A stretch of 22,822 nt of DNA from a virus. The DNA is taken from positions 1 through 22,822 of IMG/VR virus record IMGVR_UViG_3300049484_000155. One strand, 5' to 3'. A program made the position numbers and the translations under genes. Shown one piece after another: positions 6,352-13,559 of the stretch. The stretch's first letter is position 1. Each line of letters opens with the position of its first letter. Under the pieces are notes generated by a model. It had not been told where the DNA came from, searched no databases, and worked only from the letters and a program-made list of their open reading frames with translations.

Positions 6352-7631
6352 TTTGGCTCCTCCCATCCAAGAGGTTTGGTGAACACGAGCATGTCACCCG
6401 CGAGCGGTAGGATTTGACGGTTCTCTTTGGCACGCTCAACATGGAACGCCTGCCAGATGGACGTTGGCCACGGTAGCATGATGCGGTCAATGGGCGCCAT
6501 TCCAGTCTCACGGAAGAACGAGTACCACGTGAAGGGCCAGTCCATGAACGGTAGCCCTTCAGGGAGGCGGAATTTCTGCTTCATGATAACAGCACAGACG
6601 ACTCCACCTGGGTCGAGCACGCGCGCCGTGTCGTGCGCCAGCTTCTTCAAGAACTGAAGGAACTCGATGAAGCCGATGGCACCGACGCCATCTTGAGAGT
6701 ACTCCTCGCCCACCATGTTCCAGTACGGTGGATCGAGGAAGACGAGCTGGGGAGGCGAGTCATAGGGCGGGTAGCCCTCCGACATATTCCACTTGAAGAT
6801 GTCGGGTCGGCGTGGGTCGATGTCGCTGGCGAAGCATCGTCGCTTCATTTCACGACAGACATCAATAGTAATGCCACCGCCCGCGAATGGATCGACGACT
6901 GTGTCGCCTTCTTCGGTCCAGTAGTGCACAACATTCTCGACATAATCACCAGGTAGTGATCCAGGATGAGGTTTGCCATACTTTGGGTTGAGTCCGCCGA
7001 AGTACCAGATGTCGTAGACTTTCGGGTTGAAGTCCGACGCCGGCTTTTCAAGCGCGACTGCGAGTTTAAATACTGATTCAACAGACGTAGTCCCTTCGTC
7101 AAGGTGCTTCACCTTTGCGGCGATCATCGGGTTCTTCGCGGCGGCCTCGTGAATCTTCTTCATCTTGTCGTAGGTACGCTCGCTCACGCCGGCAAATTTT
7201 GCGAGCATTTCACGAGTGTCGCCTCGCTCTTCGGCGGGAATCTCGCGGTCGGGTAGGTCGGTGCGCAAGCCTGCGCGGAGAGCCGACCGCAGCGAGAAAA
7301 TCTCTGACAGCCGGTTGGTCTCACGCATGATCTCGGTGAACGTCTTACGGCGATAGCGGTTGAACTCGATCAGCTTTTCTTCGATCAGCACATCGTCTTC
7401 AAACGGCAAGACGTTGCAAGTGATCTCGGTCCAGCCGAGTGCTTGCGCGGCGAGCCAGCGACGGTGCCCGCTGATGATGGTGCCGTCGTCCAGCACTTCG
7501 ATTGGGGTGAGTAGGCCGACTCCGGTCATCGAGCGCTTGAGGTCATCGAACTCCGGCCCGCCCGCTGGCGCGTAGATTTGCGCGTTGAGTGGGTGGGGGT
7601 GCAGCTCGCTCAGCTTACGGGTCTCAGGCAC
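6348..7631 (-). CDS. ParB-like N-terminal domain fused to a DNA methyltransferase
   Basis: A 427-residue fusion. Residues 1-100 are a ParB/Srx-type domain with the SGHRR motif at 54-58. Residues 100-190 are helical with a helix-turn-helix-like ERTYDKMKK. Residues 200-427 are a methyltransferase: HPGSLPG before motif I DPFAGGG (247-253), which binds S-adenosylmethionine, and catalytic motif IV DPPYW (300-304). Motif I precedes IV, the gamma-type order, although motif I itself resembles the N4/N6 beta class. It likely methylates adenine N6 or cytosine N4 in phage DNA, perhaps against host restriction. The target is unknown. The start is a GTG with AAGGAG seven bases upstream, overlapping the vWA gene by eight bases. 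Confidence 0.88.
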   Translation of the reverse strand: MPETRKLSELHPHPLNAQIYAPAGGPEFDDLKRSMTGVGLLTPIEVLDDGTIISGHRRWLAAQALGWTEITCNVLPFEDDVLIEEKLIEFNRYRRKTFTEIMRETNRLSEIFSLRSALRAGLRTDLPDREIPAEERGDTREMLAKFAGVSERTYDKMKKIHEAAAKNPMIAAKVKHLDEGTTSVESVFKLAVALEKPASDFNPKVYDIWYFGGLNPKYGKPHPGSLPGDYVENVVHYWTEEGDTVVDPFAGGGITIDVCREMKRRCFASDIDPRRPDIFKWNMSEGYPPYDSPPQLVFLDPPYWNMVGEEYSQDGVGAIGFIEFLQFLKKLAHDTARVLDPGGVVCAVIMKQKFRLPEGLPFMDWPFTWYSFFRETGMAPIDRIMLPWPTSIWQAFHVERAKENRQILPLAGDMLVFTKPLGWEEPK

Positions 7632-8223
7632 GTGGTAGCTCCTTCTTGCCGTCGGTGAGAGCGGCGACGGCTTTACGAGTTAATACGAGAAAGACTTCGG
7701 TCAGCTGGGCAGGTTGCGTTGCGCGGCTGAAGGTGCCACCCGTGCGTACGGCGATGTCGCGCAGCAGGATTTCGTCGGCGCCGTCACCACACGCGACGGT
7801 GTGGACGACGAGACGGTGTTCGACGCAACGCTCGACGCCAATCTCGTGGTCGTCGGTGGGCGACCCGTCTGACATGAGGATGGCGTGACTGCCTGGTTGG
7901 GCGATCTCGACGAACTTGCAGAGCGCTGCGCCCATTGGGGTGCCACCCTTGACGCGCATCTCGACGAACGCTTGGGCGGGAATGACCTTCACGCCGTCGA
8001 ACGGTATAACGTTAATGTTGATCTTGGGCAGGAAGTCGATGATGACTCGACGGGCGGCCAGATTGAGTTGCGCGAGGGGTTCGCCGGCCATCGAGCCCGA
8101 GCGATCAAGGATCAAGGTGAGGTCGGCACCGGTCGTTGCGACGACGTTCTTTGACGCCTGCTTTAGGTGAGCGAAGACGCCGCCGAGGGTCGGTGCGTTG
8201 CCGTTGCGTTTAATGAGAGGCAC
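7624..8223 (-). CDS. von Willebrand factor A domain protein
   Basis: A 199-residue protein consisting mostly of one vWA domain. The metal-ion-dependent adhesion site is intact: D40-x-S42-x-S44 (DRSGSM), T95 (GGTPM) and D119 (SDGS). Such cytosolic vWA proteins mediate protein-protein contacts, often with ATPases, chaperones or stress and defence systems. The partner here is unknown; no MoxR-type ATPase lies beside it. The start is a GTG with TAGGAGGT four bases upstream. It overlaps the methyltransferase gene by eight bases, so the two are probably made together. Confidence 0.85.
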   Translation of the reverse strand: MPLIKRNGNAPTLGGVFAHLKQASKNVVATTGADLTLILDRSGSMAGEPLAQLNLAARRVIIDFLPKININVIPFDGVKVIPAQAFVEMRVKGGTPMGAALCKFVEIAQPGSHAILMSDGSPTDDHEIGVERCVEHRLVVHTVACGDGADEILLRDIAVRTGGTFSRATQPAQLTEVFLVLTRKAVAALTDGKKELPRA

Positions 8224-8302
8224 AGCGACCTCCTAGAGCGTAGCCGGAAAAAGACCTCGTAAAAAACGCCCGGAAGCAAAACAAAAGAGGGGCCGTCCGT
8301 GG

Positions 8303-8587
8303 TCATTGATTGAACGAATGGTCGATCGGGCGCTCGTGATCGTATTCGACTCGACGAGCAGCCGCAAGGTACTCTGGGAGCCACGTCTGAAACTCTGGGT
8401 TGTAGTGATCTTCTCGAATGGGCTCTTGGGCGAAGCCGGCAACGATCTCGACTCCGCACCCGGGGCACTTCCATGTGTCGGCGCGCCAGACCTTGTACGG
8501 CCCGAACGACGCGGTCTCGACGACGACGGTGCCGTTGGTTTCTGGCCGTAGCTCGCATTGACATTTGACGCAAACTAGCTTTGGCAT
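8303..8587 (-). CDS. Zinc-ribbon protein, unknown function
   Basis: A 94-residue protein with CVKC at residues 6-9 and CPGC at about 41-44, forming a zinc ribbon. The rest is hydrophilic and ends in a helical RRVEYDHER segment. The start at ATG 8585-8587 is chosen for GGAGCAAAGAC directly upstream, almost the same string as before its upstream neighbour. An earlier in-frame ATG (8653) has no ribosome binding site and would overlap that neighbour. After the stop there are about 80 bases with T-rich stretches before the vWA gene. Confidence 0.72.
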   Translation of the reverse strand: MPKLVCVKCQCELRPETNGTVVVETASFGPYKVWRADTWKCPGCGVEIVAGFAQEPIREDHYNPEFQTWLPEYLAAARRVEYDHERPIDHSFNQ

Positions 8588-8784
8588 GTCTTTGCTCCTT
8601 CTCCTCGCTTGCGTAGCGGCACGCCCTTGAACGACTTCTTTGTGTAGCCCCACTCACGAATCATCATCGCCCGCTCATCCGGGTCGTCGCACTTGCACGA
8701 GCCGTCCTCTCGATAGTGGCTTGGCAGCATGATCACGTGCGGACACCGTAGCATGTCGCTCTGCTTCATGATTCGGATGGTCAT
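8575..8784 (-). CDS. Small Cys/His-rich protein, unknown function
   Basis: A 69-residue protein with C14-x-H16, H23 and C30-x-C32 (DGSCKCDD), a spacing that suggests one zinc site. The C-terminus is basic. The ATG at 8782-8784 is preceded by AAGGAGCGAAGAC and overlaps the stop of the J-domain gene by four bases (ATGA). The gene overlaps the next one by 13 bases. I have no functional assignment. Confidence 0.7.
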   Translation of the reverse strand: MTIRIMKQSDMLRCPHVIMLPSHYREDGSCKCDDPDERAMMIREWGYTKKSFKGVPLRKRGEGAKTCQS

Positions 8785-9206
8785 GTCTTCGCTCCTTGTA
8801 TTCGCGCCCACGCCTCATTAACCTTCGTCATTAGGGAGTGGCATTCGTCTCGTCGCTCCGGATTACGGTCGGGGTGACATTCAAGCGCGATCACGCGGTA
8901 CACCTTGCGGAGCACCTCCAGCTTGAGGTCGCACAGCAGATCGTGGAAGGGCGACCCGCCTGCGGGCGCAACCTCCTGCGGCAGGGTGCCGTCGACCACG
9001 TTGTACGACAGCTGCGCAAAGATTTTCTGTAGCGCGTCCATGTGGGACTGATCGACGAGCCAAATCTTACGCGCAAAGTCAAAGCCACGCGACGCCGGCG
9101 GCTTCAACAGTCCCTTCAACGTGTTGTTGAAGAAGGCATCGAACTCCGACGTTTTGATGGCGATGCGTCGAGTCTGCGGGTCGATCCAGACCGTCGCGCT
9201 TTTCAC
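8781..9206 (-). CDS. J-domain protein (DnaJ-like co-chaperone domain at the C-terminus)
   Basis: A 141-residue protein. Residues 88-137 form a J domain: helix II LEVLRKVYRVIALE, the invariant HPD at 111-113, and helix III MTKVNEAWARI. J domains stimulate the ATPase of Hsp70 (DnaK). The N-terminal 80 residues (WIDPQTRRIAIKTSEF then GFDFARKIWLV) loosely resemble HARP-like nucleic-acid-binding domains, but I am unsure. A phage may use such a protein to direct host DnaK to replication or assembly complexes. The start is a GTG with GAGGAGGT upstream, overlapping the preceding stop by four bases (GTGA). Confidence 0.8.
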   Translation of the reverse strand: MKSATVWIDPQTRRIAIKTSEFDAFFNNTLKGLLKPPASRGFDFARKIWLVDQSHMDALQKIFAQLSYNVVDGTLPQEVAPAGGSPFHDLLCDLKLEVLRKVYRVIALECHPDRNPERRDECHSLMTKVNEAWARIQGAKT

Positions 9207-9397
9207 GACGCGACCTCCTCGATCGGTGTGGGCTCGTCACCCTTGTTAAAGAGGGCGACGTGGAGAAGGCAGTCGCCCTCGTCGTCGTAGCAGTCGATAT
9301 ACTGAACGACGAACGCGTAGCCACCAATGCTAGTCTCGAAGTGTTTGACGCTCTTCTTAATCGCAGCCACGTCGTGCATGTCCACCTGAATTGGCAT
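9203..9397 (-). CDS. Small acidic protein, unknown function
   Basis: A 64-residue protein beginning MPIQVDMHDVAAIKKSVKHF with a beta-rich centre (YAFVVQYIDCYDDEG) and an acidic tail. The ATG follows TGAGGTAGGGCG, nearly the same leader as the next upstream gene, and the stop of that gene lies inside this ribosome binding site. It overlaps the J-domain gene by four bases. There is no recognisable domain. Confidence 0.68.
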   Translation of the reverse strand: MPIQVDMHDVAAIKKSVKHFETSIGGYAFVVQYIDCYDDEGDCLLHVALFNKGDEPTPIEEVAS

Positions 9398-9401
9398 CGC
9401 C

Positions 9402-9887
9402 CTACCTCAGTGGAAAGATGTTGACGATCTGATCGGCCAGCTTCTCGCATTGCTCCTCGACTTCGGCTTGCTCCCACCAGTGCCCGCCGTCGTCGCGCCC
9501 GAACATCCCCCGACTTACATCGCCGTAGTGGGCGCAGTCGAATCCGAACCACCACCCGTCGGCGTCATCGTCGACCGGGTAGTCCTTCTTGCCGTCGGCG
9601 TATGTGATCCCGCCATGCACTTCAAACACGACGTCGGGGCGAGCCTCCTCTGGCGCCCCGCACGCGATGAAGACGGCGATCGGGCTTCGGTCGCCGATGG
9701 GGCCCTCCTTCGCCTTCTCCCACGCAGCGGCGAGAGCGGGACAGTGCTCGTTGTAGTGGACGCCGTGAAGTGGGTGCCCGGGCGGAACGCGCACGTACCC
9801 ACACCGATGGCTCCCGTCGTTGACCAACAGACACGCCGCCTCAAGTCCCGCCTTCGTCGTCCACTTGCGCTCAACTTCGAATGACAT
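9402..9887 (-). CDS. Conserved-looking phage protein, unknown function
   Basis: A 161-residue protein with conspicuous motifs: GYVRVPPGHPLHG near residue 31, VHGGITYADG in the middle and WWFGFDCAHYGD near residue 112. I recall this combination from hypothetical proteins of many tailed phages, without a known function. The His and Asp residues could bind metal, but that is speculation. The start at ATG 9885-9887 follows TGAGGTAAGGGCG. A longer reading from 9932 is possible but has a poorly spaced ribosome binding site. Upstream, bases 9888-10059 hold no supported gene. Confidence 0.75.
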   Translation of the reverse strand: MSFEVERKWTTKAGLEAACLLVNDGSHRCGYVRVPPGHPLHGVHYNEHCPALAAAWEKAKEGPIGDRSPIAVFIACGAPEEARPDVVFEVHGGITYADGKKDYPVDDDADGWWFGFDCAHYGDVSRGMFGRDDGGHWWEQAEVEEQCEKLADQIVNIFPLR

Positions 9888-10059
9888 CGCCCTTACCTCA
9901 TTAACAGAGGGGGAGCTTACTAGCCGCACCATTACGACGTTCGGCCCCCCCTCGCCAGTTAGCTGCTGATTGGCCCGTGCGATGGTGCACGATGCGTGAC
10001 CAGTCTGGCCTGTCCACGTGAGGCAGCCGTCCCGTCAGCAGCGTGCGGGGCCACGCAAG

Positions 10060-10197
10060 TTACTGCACCCGTCCCTTGCGTGACATTCGCGGGCGACGGA
10101 ACCGACGCCTGCGCGTCGTTGCGCGTGACGATCGTTGCGCCACGAACGTGAGCACGAGCACCAACGCAGGCCCAACCAGTGTCCACCACGGGCTCAC
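10060..10197 (-). CDS. 45-residue putative single-span membrane protein
   Basis: A short gene starting at GTG immediately after the stop of the putative ssDNA-binding gene (TAG then GTG), with GGTGG upstream inside that gene. Residues 3-20 (PWWTLVGPALVLVLTFVA) form a clear hydrophobic span, followed by a strongly basic tail (about 11 arginines in 25 residues). The layout predicts an inner-membrane anchor with a cytosolic basic tail. A small holin-like or membrane-tethering role is conceivable. There is no family match I can name. Confidence 0.55.
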   Translation of the reverse strand: MSPWWTLVGPALVLVLTFVAQRSSRATTRRRRFRRPRMSRKGRVQ

Positions 10198-10653
10198 CTA
10201 CGCCACCGGACCGTGCGCTTCGACCTGATTGCGAATGCGCCCGCCCGGCTTGGGCTGTCCGTTGCCGTCCGTCTCTTGCGACTGCGACAGAGTGAGCAGC
10301 GTCTCCTTGTCGATGAACAGGTCGCTGTCCCACATCAGCCGCTCGGAGCCCTTCGGTCCTTCCTTGGTGAAGCCCTTGCCGTTCTCCGCGCCGCAGCCCA
10401 CCAAGAATTCTTCCAGCTTCCACCCAGCCTTGGGGTGCAGCGAGATGAACTCCACCAGCGAGTAGGTGCCGTCCGCGCTGGCCTTCGACGCCTGATCCAT
10501 CGGCACGACGACCTTGTAGTCGATGCGAACGCTGGCGTACTCCTTGCCAGCCTTCTTGGCCTGCAGGGCGATCTTCTTGACCGTCGCGCGGTAGATGCCC
10601 TCGTCCAACGGCGGAATGCTAGTGTCTTCGTACTCGGACGTGATCATCGGCAT
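10198..10653 (-). CDS. DUF669-like putative ssDNA-binding protein
   Basis: A 151-residue protein. The N-terminal PPLDEGIYRATVKKI, the central beta segment EYASVRIDYKVVVP and the KAGWKLEEFLVGCG region resemble the DUF669 family of phage proteins, which usually sit beside Sak4-like or RecA-like ATPases and are thought to bind single-stranded DNA. A recombination ATPase and a RecB-like nuclease lie just upstream, which supports the call. The ATG has AAGGAG eight bases upstream. A GC hairpin (CCCGC-GAA-GCGGG, 10668-10680) ends next to this ribosome binding site and may modulate translation. Confidence 0.6.
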   Translation of the reverse strand: MPMITSEYEDTSIPPLDEGIYRATVKKIALQAKKAGKEYASVRIDYKVVVPMDQASKASADGTYSLVEFISLHPKAGWKLEEFLVGCGAENGKGFTKEGPKGSERLMWDSDLFIDKETLLTLSQSQETDGNGQPKPGGRIRNQVEAHGPVA

Positions 10654-10667
10654 GGCTACGACTCCTT

Positions 10668-10680
10668 CCCGCTTCGCGGG
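10668..10680 (-). other. Short GC hairpin before the DUF669-like gene
   Basis: CCCGC and GCGGG form a 5-base-pair stem with a GAA loop, immediately upstream of AAGGAG. There is no run of T, so it is not a standard terminator. It may insulate or tune the ribosome binding site. Confidence 0.35.
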
Positions 10681-10690
10681 TTGTTGTGGG

Positions 10691-10906
10691 TTAGAAGCAC
10701 TTGCTCACGAGGTGCAGGAGCTTCTCGAACTCGGGGTTGGCCTTCAAAGCGTTGATCGCCTCGTTGACCGTGGTGAGTCGATCTTCGAGCTGCTTCTTCT
10801 CCAGGTGGAGGCGGTCGACGGTCGAGAGGCGCTTGCTGAGCATGTTCATCTCAGGCGGTACTGGTATCCCGGCCGACTGCCCGTATCCGATCAATCCATC
10901 TTCCAT
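10691..10906 (-). CDS. Small coiled-coil protein
   Basis: A 71-residue protein. Residues 20-58 (MNMLSKRLSTVDRLHLEKKQ onwards) form an amphipathic coiled-coil helix, and the C-terminus is LLHLVSKCF. The ATG follows AAGGAGTAGTAT, where the TAG is the stop of the upstream gene. Function is unknown. Its place in the recombination cluster allows an accessory role, but nothing in the sequence shows one. Confidence 0.7.
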   Translation of the reverse strand: MEDGLIGYGQSAGIPVPPEMNMLSKRLSTVDRLHLEKKQLEDRLTTVNEAINALKANPEFEKLLHLVSKCF

Positions 10907-10909
10907 ATA

Positions 10910-11098
10910 CTACTCCTTCCTGGCGGACGCTTCTTCGAGCGCCCAGTTGTACGGGATGAACACGCTCTCCACAATGGCGAGGTGTTCGGGGGAGCAAAAC
11001 AGCCCACCTATCGGCGTTGCGCCGAGGTAGATATCAGCAAAGATGCGAGTCGCGTGATCGCCCTTCTCGTCGCGCACTATGCTGAGACGTTCGGCCAT
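10910..11098 (-). CDS. 62-residue protein, unknown function
   Basis: A small protein beginning MAERLSIVRDEKGDHATRIF and ending YNWALEEASARKE. The fold appears mixed alpha/beta. The ATG at 11096-11098 lies inside the end of the Sak4-like ATPase gene (22-base overlap) and has GGGAG nine bases upstream. A longer in-frame reading to 11293 would lie wholly within the ATPase gene and has non-native composition, so it is rejected. No family recognised. Confidence 0.66.
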   Translation of the reverse strand: MAERLSIVRDEKGDHATRIFADIYLGATPIGGLFCSPEHLAIVESVFIPYNWALEEASARKE

Positions 11099-11847
11099 CG
11101 GATTGACTCCCGAATGAGGTTGTACGGGTTGACTTTGCCGGTGCCATCGTCCGTGATGTCCAGTACTGGAGGCATCCCACGTCGCCCGTGGCGCGTCGCT
11201 CCAGGAAAGATACCATCGTTGATGGTCCACAGCGTCACCTTGCGCTTGCGCTCCATCGTCACTTCTGAGCGTACGTGCCAGAACTCGTCGCACGCGATGG
11301 GCAGAAGGTCGACGAGCTGCCCCGGCATACGAATCTGTGCCATCACGCGCTCGGTGTTCTTGTCCTGCACGATCTCGAAGTGGGCGACCACCAGCACGTG
11401 GACGTACGGCTTGATGCCGTCGATGAACTGAAGGATTCGGTCAGCGGCGAGCCCCCAGTCCTGGATGGCTGGAATCGTGCGCTTGCCCAAGGCCATCGCA
11501 GATTGCAAGAACATGCGATGACCACGAGTGATGGAGTCCAGGACGATGGTGGAGCACGGCATCTCCAGCGACCCATCTTTTGACTTGAGGGTAATCTTAC
11601 CCTCAGGTGTTCGCTTCTGTACCGCAAGCGTCAACTCCAAGAGCGACTCGTACGAGATTTTGGTGGGCGGGATGAACGGCACCGACGCGCCGATCATCGA
11701 GGCCATTCCGCCATCGAAGTCCACGACCAGGGGATCGGGGAAGCCGGCGCAAAGTGTGGTCTTGCCGACGCCCTTGAAGCCGACAACCAACGCATTGAAC
11801 AGGAGGTTCTCGCGTGAGATGTCGGCTGTGTTGCTGAGCTCAATCAT
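11077..11847 (-). CDS. Sak4-like P-loop ATPase (AAA_24 type), putative recombinase or annealing factor
   Basis: A 256-residue RecA-like ATPase. Walker A is G23-F-K-G-V-G-K-T30, DFDGG follows at 43-47, Walker B is TIVLDS (100-105), and VVAHFE at 152-157 fits the sensor strand. Family members in phages promote single-strand annealing or recombination together with a DUF669-like ssDNA-binding protein, which is present two genes downstream. The ATG at 11845-11847 is preceded by GAGGAGCAAGACG. A longer reading to 11904 lies in the overlapping small gene and is rejected. A near-perfect palindrome, TGAGGGTAATCTTACCCTCA, lies inside the gene at 11586-11605. Confidence 0.85.
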   Translation of the reverse strand: MIELSNTADISRENLLFNALVVGFKGVGKTTLCAGFPDPLVVDFDGGMASMIGASVPFIPPTKISYESLLELTLAVQKRTPEGKITLKSKDGSLEMPCSTIVLDSITRGHRMFLQSAMALGKRTIPAIQDWGLAADRILQFIDGIKPYVHVLVVAHFEIVQDKNTERVMAQIRMPGQLVDLLPIACDEFWHVRSEVTMERKRKVTLWTINDGIFPGATRHGRRGMPPVLDITDDGTGKVNPYNLIRESIRWPNVSA

Positions 11848-11974
11848 CGTCTTGCTCCTCGAACTCTGTGCAGTCGCACTCGACGAAGAGGCACGAGCCG
11901 TCAATGTCGTGGTCTTCGTACTTGTGCCCGCACTCGCACACGTCGGACGGTTCGGGTTCAGTTGCCGTTGTCAT
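11840..11974 (-). CDS. 44-residue Cys/His zinc-binding protein
   Basis: A very small acidic protein with the pattern C13-x-C15-G-H17, H22, C28, then C33-x-C35 (CECGHKYEDHDIDGSC). This spacing suggests a zinc knuckle. The ATG follows AGAGGAGGTGACGG, a strong ribosome binding site located in the end of the RecB-like gene (17-base overlap). The C-terminus EEQDDD is read through the ribosome binding site of the Sak4-like ATPase, with an eight-base overlap. Its role is unknown. Confidence 0.68.
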   Translation of the reverse strand: MTTATEPEPSDVCECGHKYEDHDIDGSCLFVECDCTEFEEQDDD

Positions 11975-12875
11975 CCGTCACCTCCTCTTGGGTCATCGGG
12001 TCGATCAGCTTGTAGTGGTTGCGGTACGCCTCCGCCTGCCACCCGTACTTACAGATGGGCTTGAACGGGCACACCTTGCCGTATGCATTGACGCACGACT
12101 TGGTGTTACGCACAGGCAAGCGCCGTCGCTGCGTGACGAGGTCCATCTGCGACAGCAGGTACGAAGTGTCGATCGCCCACCGATCCAACTCCGCATCGGA
12201 GCGCTGGGTGATCTTCTGCTGAAACTCGAACTTCAACTCCTTCGCGTTCTTGCGGGGCTTCTTCAGCGTGGGGATGACCACCGACCGAATGTCCAAGTTG
12301 GGAAAGCGTTGACGCATGGCGTAGACGTAACCCGTGCTCTTGGCGTCCATGTCGAACTGCTGAAAGAAGGAGCCGAACTCCGAGCCGGTGGTCTTCCACT
12401 CGATGATGGCGGGGTCGCCGTTGACCCGTGCGGCGAGGTCGATCTTGACCGTCAGCATCTGCAAGTCGGGCAGAGACGCTTCAAGCTCCAGTTCGGTGGC
12501 GGGCCCGACGCCTGGGATTTGGATGACTTCGAACTCGGGCTCCTCGCCGAAGATGGAGAGGTAGTAGCCCACCGCTTCCGTGGTGAAGTCGAGGATGCGA
12601 CCGCGCTCAAGGTTGACGTTCTCGTACGACGAGCACGCACGGTCGATCGTCTCGATAGCTGCCGTGAGCATGTCGCCGGTCTTCCCGCCACGAAACTTGG
12701 CGCGCATCGCCTCGTGATACGCGCTACCGATGACGAAGTAATCCTCCTTCACAGCGGGCCGAATGGCGGGCACCGCCAACTCAGGTATTCCGTTGACTTG
12801 GTAGTCCCACTTCTGCTCGCACTCTTGGAATTCGTGAATGCGGCTGTAGCCGCGTGGTGACGGTCCGTCACTCAT
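11958..12875 (-). CDS. RecB/Cas4-like PD-(D/E)XK nuclease with Fe-S cluster cysteines
   Basis: A 305-residue nuclease. Nuclease motifs: GSAYHEAM (50-57) with H54, D146 in VKIDLAAR, E159-x-K161 in IIEWKTT, and the later STGYVYAM. Four cysteines, C19 near the N-terminus and C261, C269 and C275 near the C-terminus, match the layout of Fe-S RecB-family nucleases such as Cas4 or AddB. It probably resects double-strand ends for the nearby Sak4-like recombination system. The ATG at 12873-12875 follows GGGAGAGAGT. A longer reading to 12914 is rejected. It overlaps the 49-residue gene upstream by eight bases and the zinc protein downstream by 17. Confidence 0.87.
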   Translation of the reverse strand: MSDGPSPRGYSRIHEFQECEQKWDYQVNGIPELAVPAIRPAVKEDYFVIGSAYHEAMRAKFRGGKTGDMLTAAIETIDRACSSYENVNLERGRILDFTTEAVGYYLSIFGEEPEFEVIQIPGVGPATELELEASLPDLQMLTVKIDLAARVNGDPAIIEWKTTGSEFGSFFQQFDMDAKSTGYVYAMRQRFPNLDIRSVVIPTLKKPRKNAKELKFEFQQKITQRSDAELDRWAIDTSYLLSQMDLVTQRRRLPVRNTKSCVNAYGKVCPFKPICKYGWQAEAYRNHYKLIDPMTQEEVTDDNGN

Positions 12876-13017
12876 ACTCTCTCCCGACGTTCTCCAGCAC
12901 CGACATAATGTCAAACGCTAGGGCCAGAGTCTCGTCCGTTGTTAGGTTGGGGAACCGCTTCTTCAGTAGGGCCACCAGGGCCTTCGCTTGTGCGTACTCC
13001 TTCGGCGTGATCGGCAC
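12868..13017 (-). CDS. 49-residue protein, unknown function
   Basis: A small helical protein beginning at GTG: VPITPKEYAQAKALVALLKK, then RFPNLTTDETLALAFDIMSVLENVGREYE. Composition and amphipathic pattern look native, unlike the alternative frame over the same bases. The ribosome binding site is GGGGGT about six bases before the GTG, and the C-terminus overlaps the RecB-like gene by eight bases. It may assist the recombination set, by position only. Confidence 0.6.
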   Translation of the reverse strand: MPITPKEYAQAKALVALLKKRFPNLTTDETLALAFDIMSVLENVGREYE

Positions 13018-13082
13018 GTGGCACCCCCGTAATCATTTGTATGAGCGTGCGCCTCGGCTGCGCGTGCGGCTGGCGCTCTCGC

Positions 13083-13526
13083 TTAGGCCACGGCTCGCGT
13101 GCCTGCGACCGCTTCCCCATACGCCTCCTCCATCTCAAGCGCCTCGATCTCTATAAGAGCCCGGCGAGTTTCAGCAGCCTGATCGCTTCTTTCTCTTGCG
13201 GCGTAAGACTGGAGCGCCCGCCGGTCTGCCGCGGCTTCCTCACGGTGGACGTGCGGGTTGGGGACCACTTCTTCGGGGCTTGCACCGGCGAGAGCCTCCC
13301 GTATCTGAGCCTCTGTAGGACACATGCCGTCCGTGACTCGAAGTCGGAAGGGAAGTCCGCAGCGGTTGCAGGCAAAATGGGAGTCAGGATCGCGAGGCTC
13401 TCTGACGAAGAGCCCGCCGTGAGGTCGGTGGGTGATGACATGCGGTACCTCGTGTGCGCCGTTACCTTCGGTGGCAAAGAGCATCTGCCGTGTGAAGTTG
13501 TTGGACTTGCCAATCCATAGTTGCAC
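13083..13526 (-). CDS. Protein with CxxC motif and long charged helix, unknown function
   Basis: A 147-residue protein. Residues 1-45 are basic and beta-rich. H50, C53-x2-C56 and C69 could hold one metal. Residues 90-140 are a long charged helix (REEAAADRRALQSYAARE and onwards). The start is a GTG with GAGGTCATCGC upstream. The next gene starts 65 bases beyond its stop, and the gap holds only GC-rich, partly complementary sequence. A nucleic-acid-binding role is possible from the basic N-terminus and zinc-like motif. The family is not recognised. Confidence 0.65.
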   Translation of the reverse strand: MQLWIGKSNNFTRQMLFATEGNGAHEVPHVITHRPHGGLFVREPRDPDSHFACNRCGLPFRLRVTDGMCPTEAQIREALAGASPEEVVPNPHVHREEAAADRRALQSYAARERSDQAAETRRALIEIEALEMEEAYGEAVAGTRAVA

Positions 13527-13559
13527 GCGATGACCTCAAGGTGCGACGATGTGAGAGGG

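Noticed and set aside
8163-8306. A 47-residue frame starting at an ATGA overlap after the zinc-ribbon gene
   Set aside because: It would overlap the vWA gene by about 60 bases, has no ribosome binding site and has unusual composition in its second half. The coupling alone is too weak.
9959-10054. A 31-residue minus-strand frame in the gap before the 161-residue gene
   Set aside because: There is no ribosome binding site and no native sequence pattern. The gap 9888-10059 is left without a gene.
12911-13138. A 75-residue minus-strand frame
   Set aside because: It is proline/arginine-rich without native pattern. The 49-residue frame over the same bases has better composition and a ribosome binding site.
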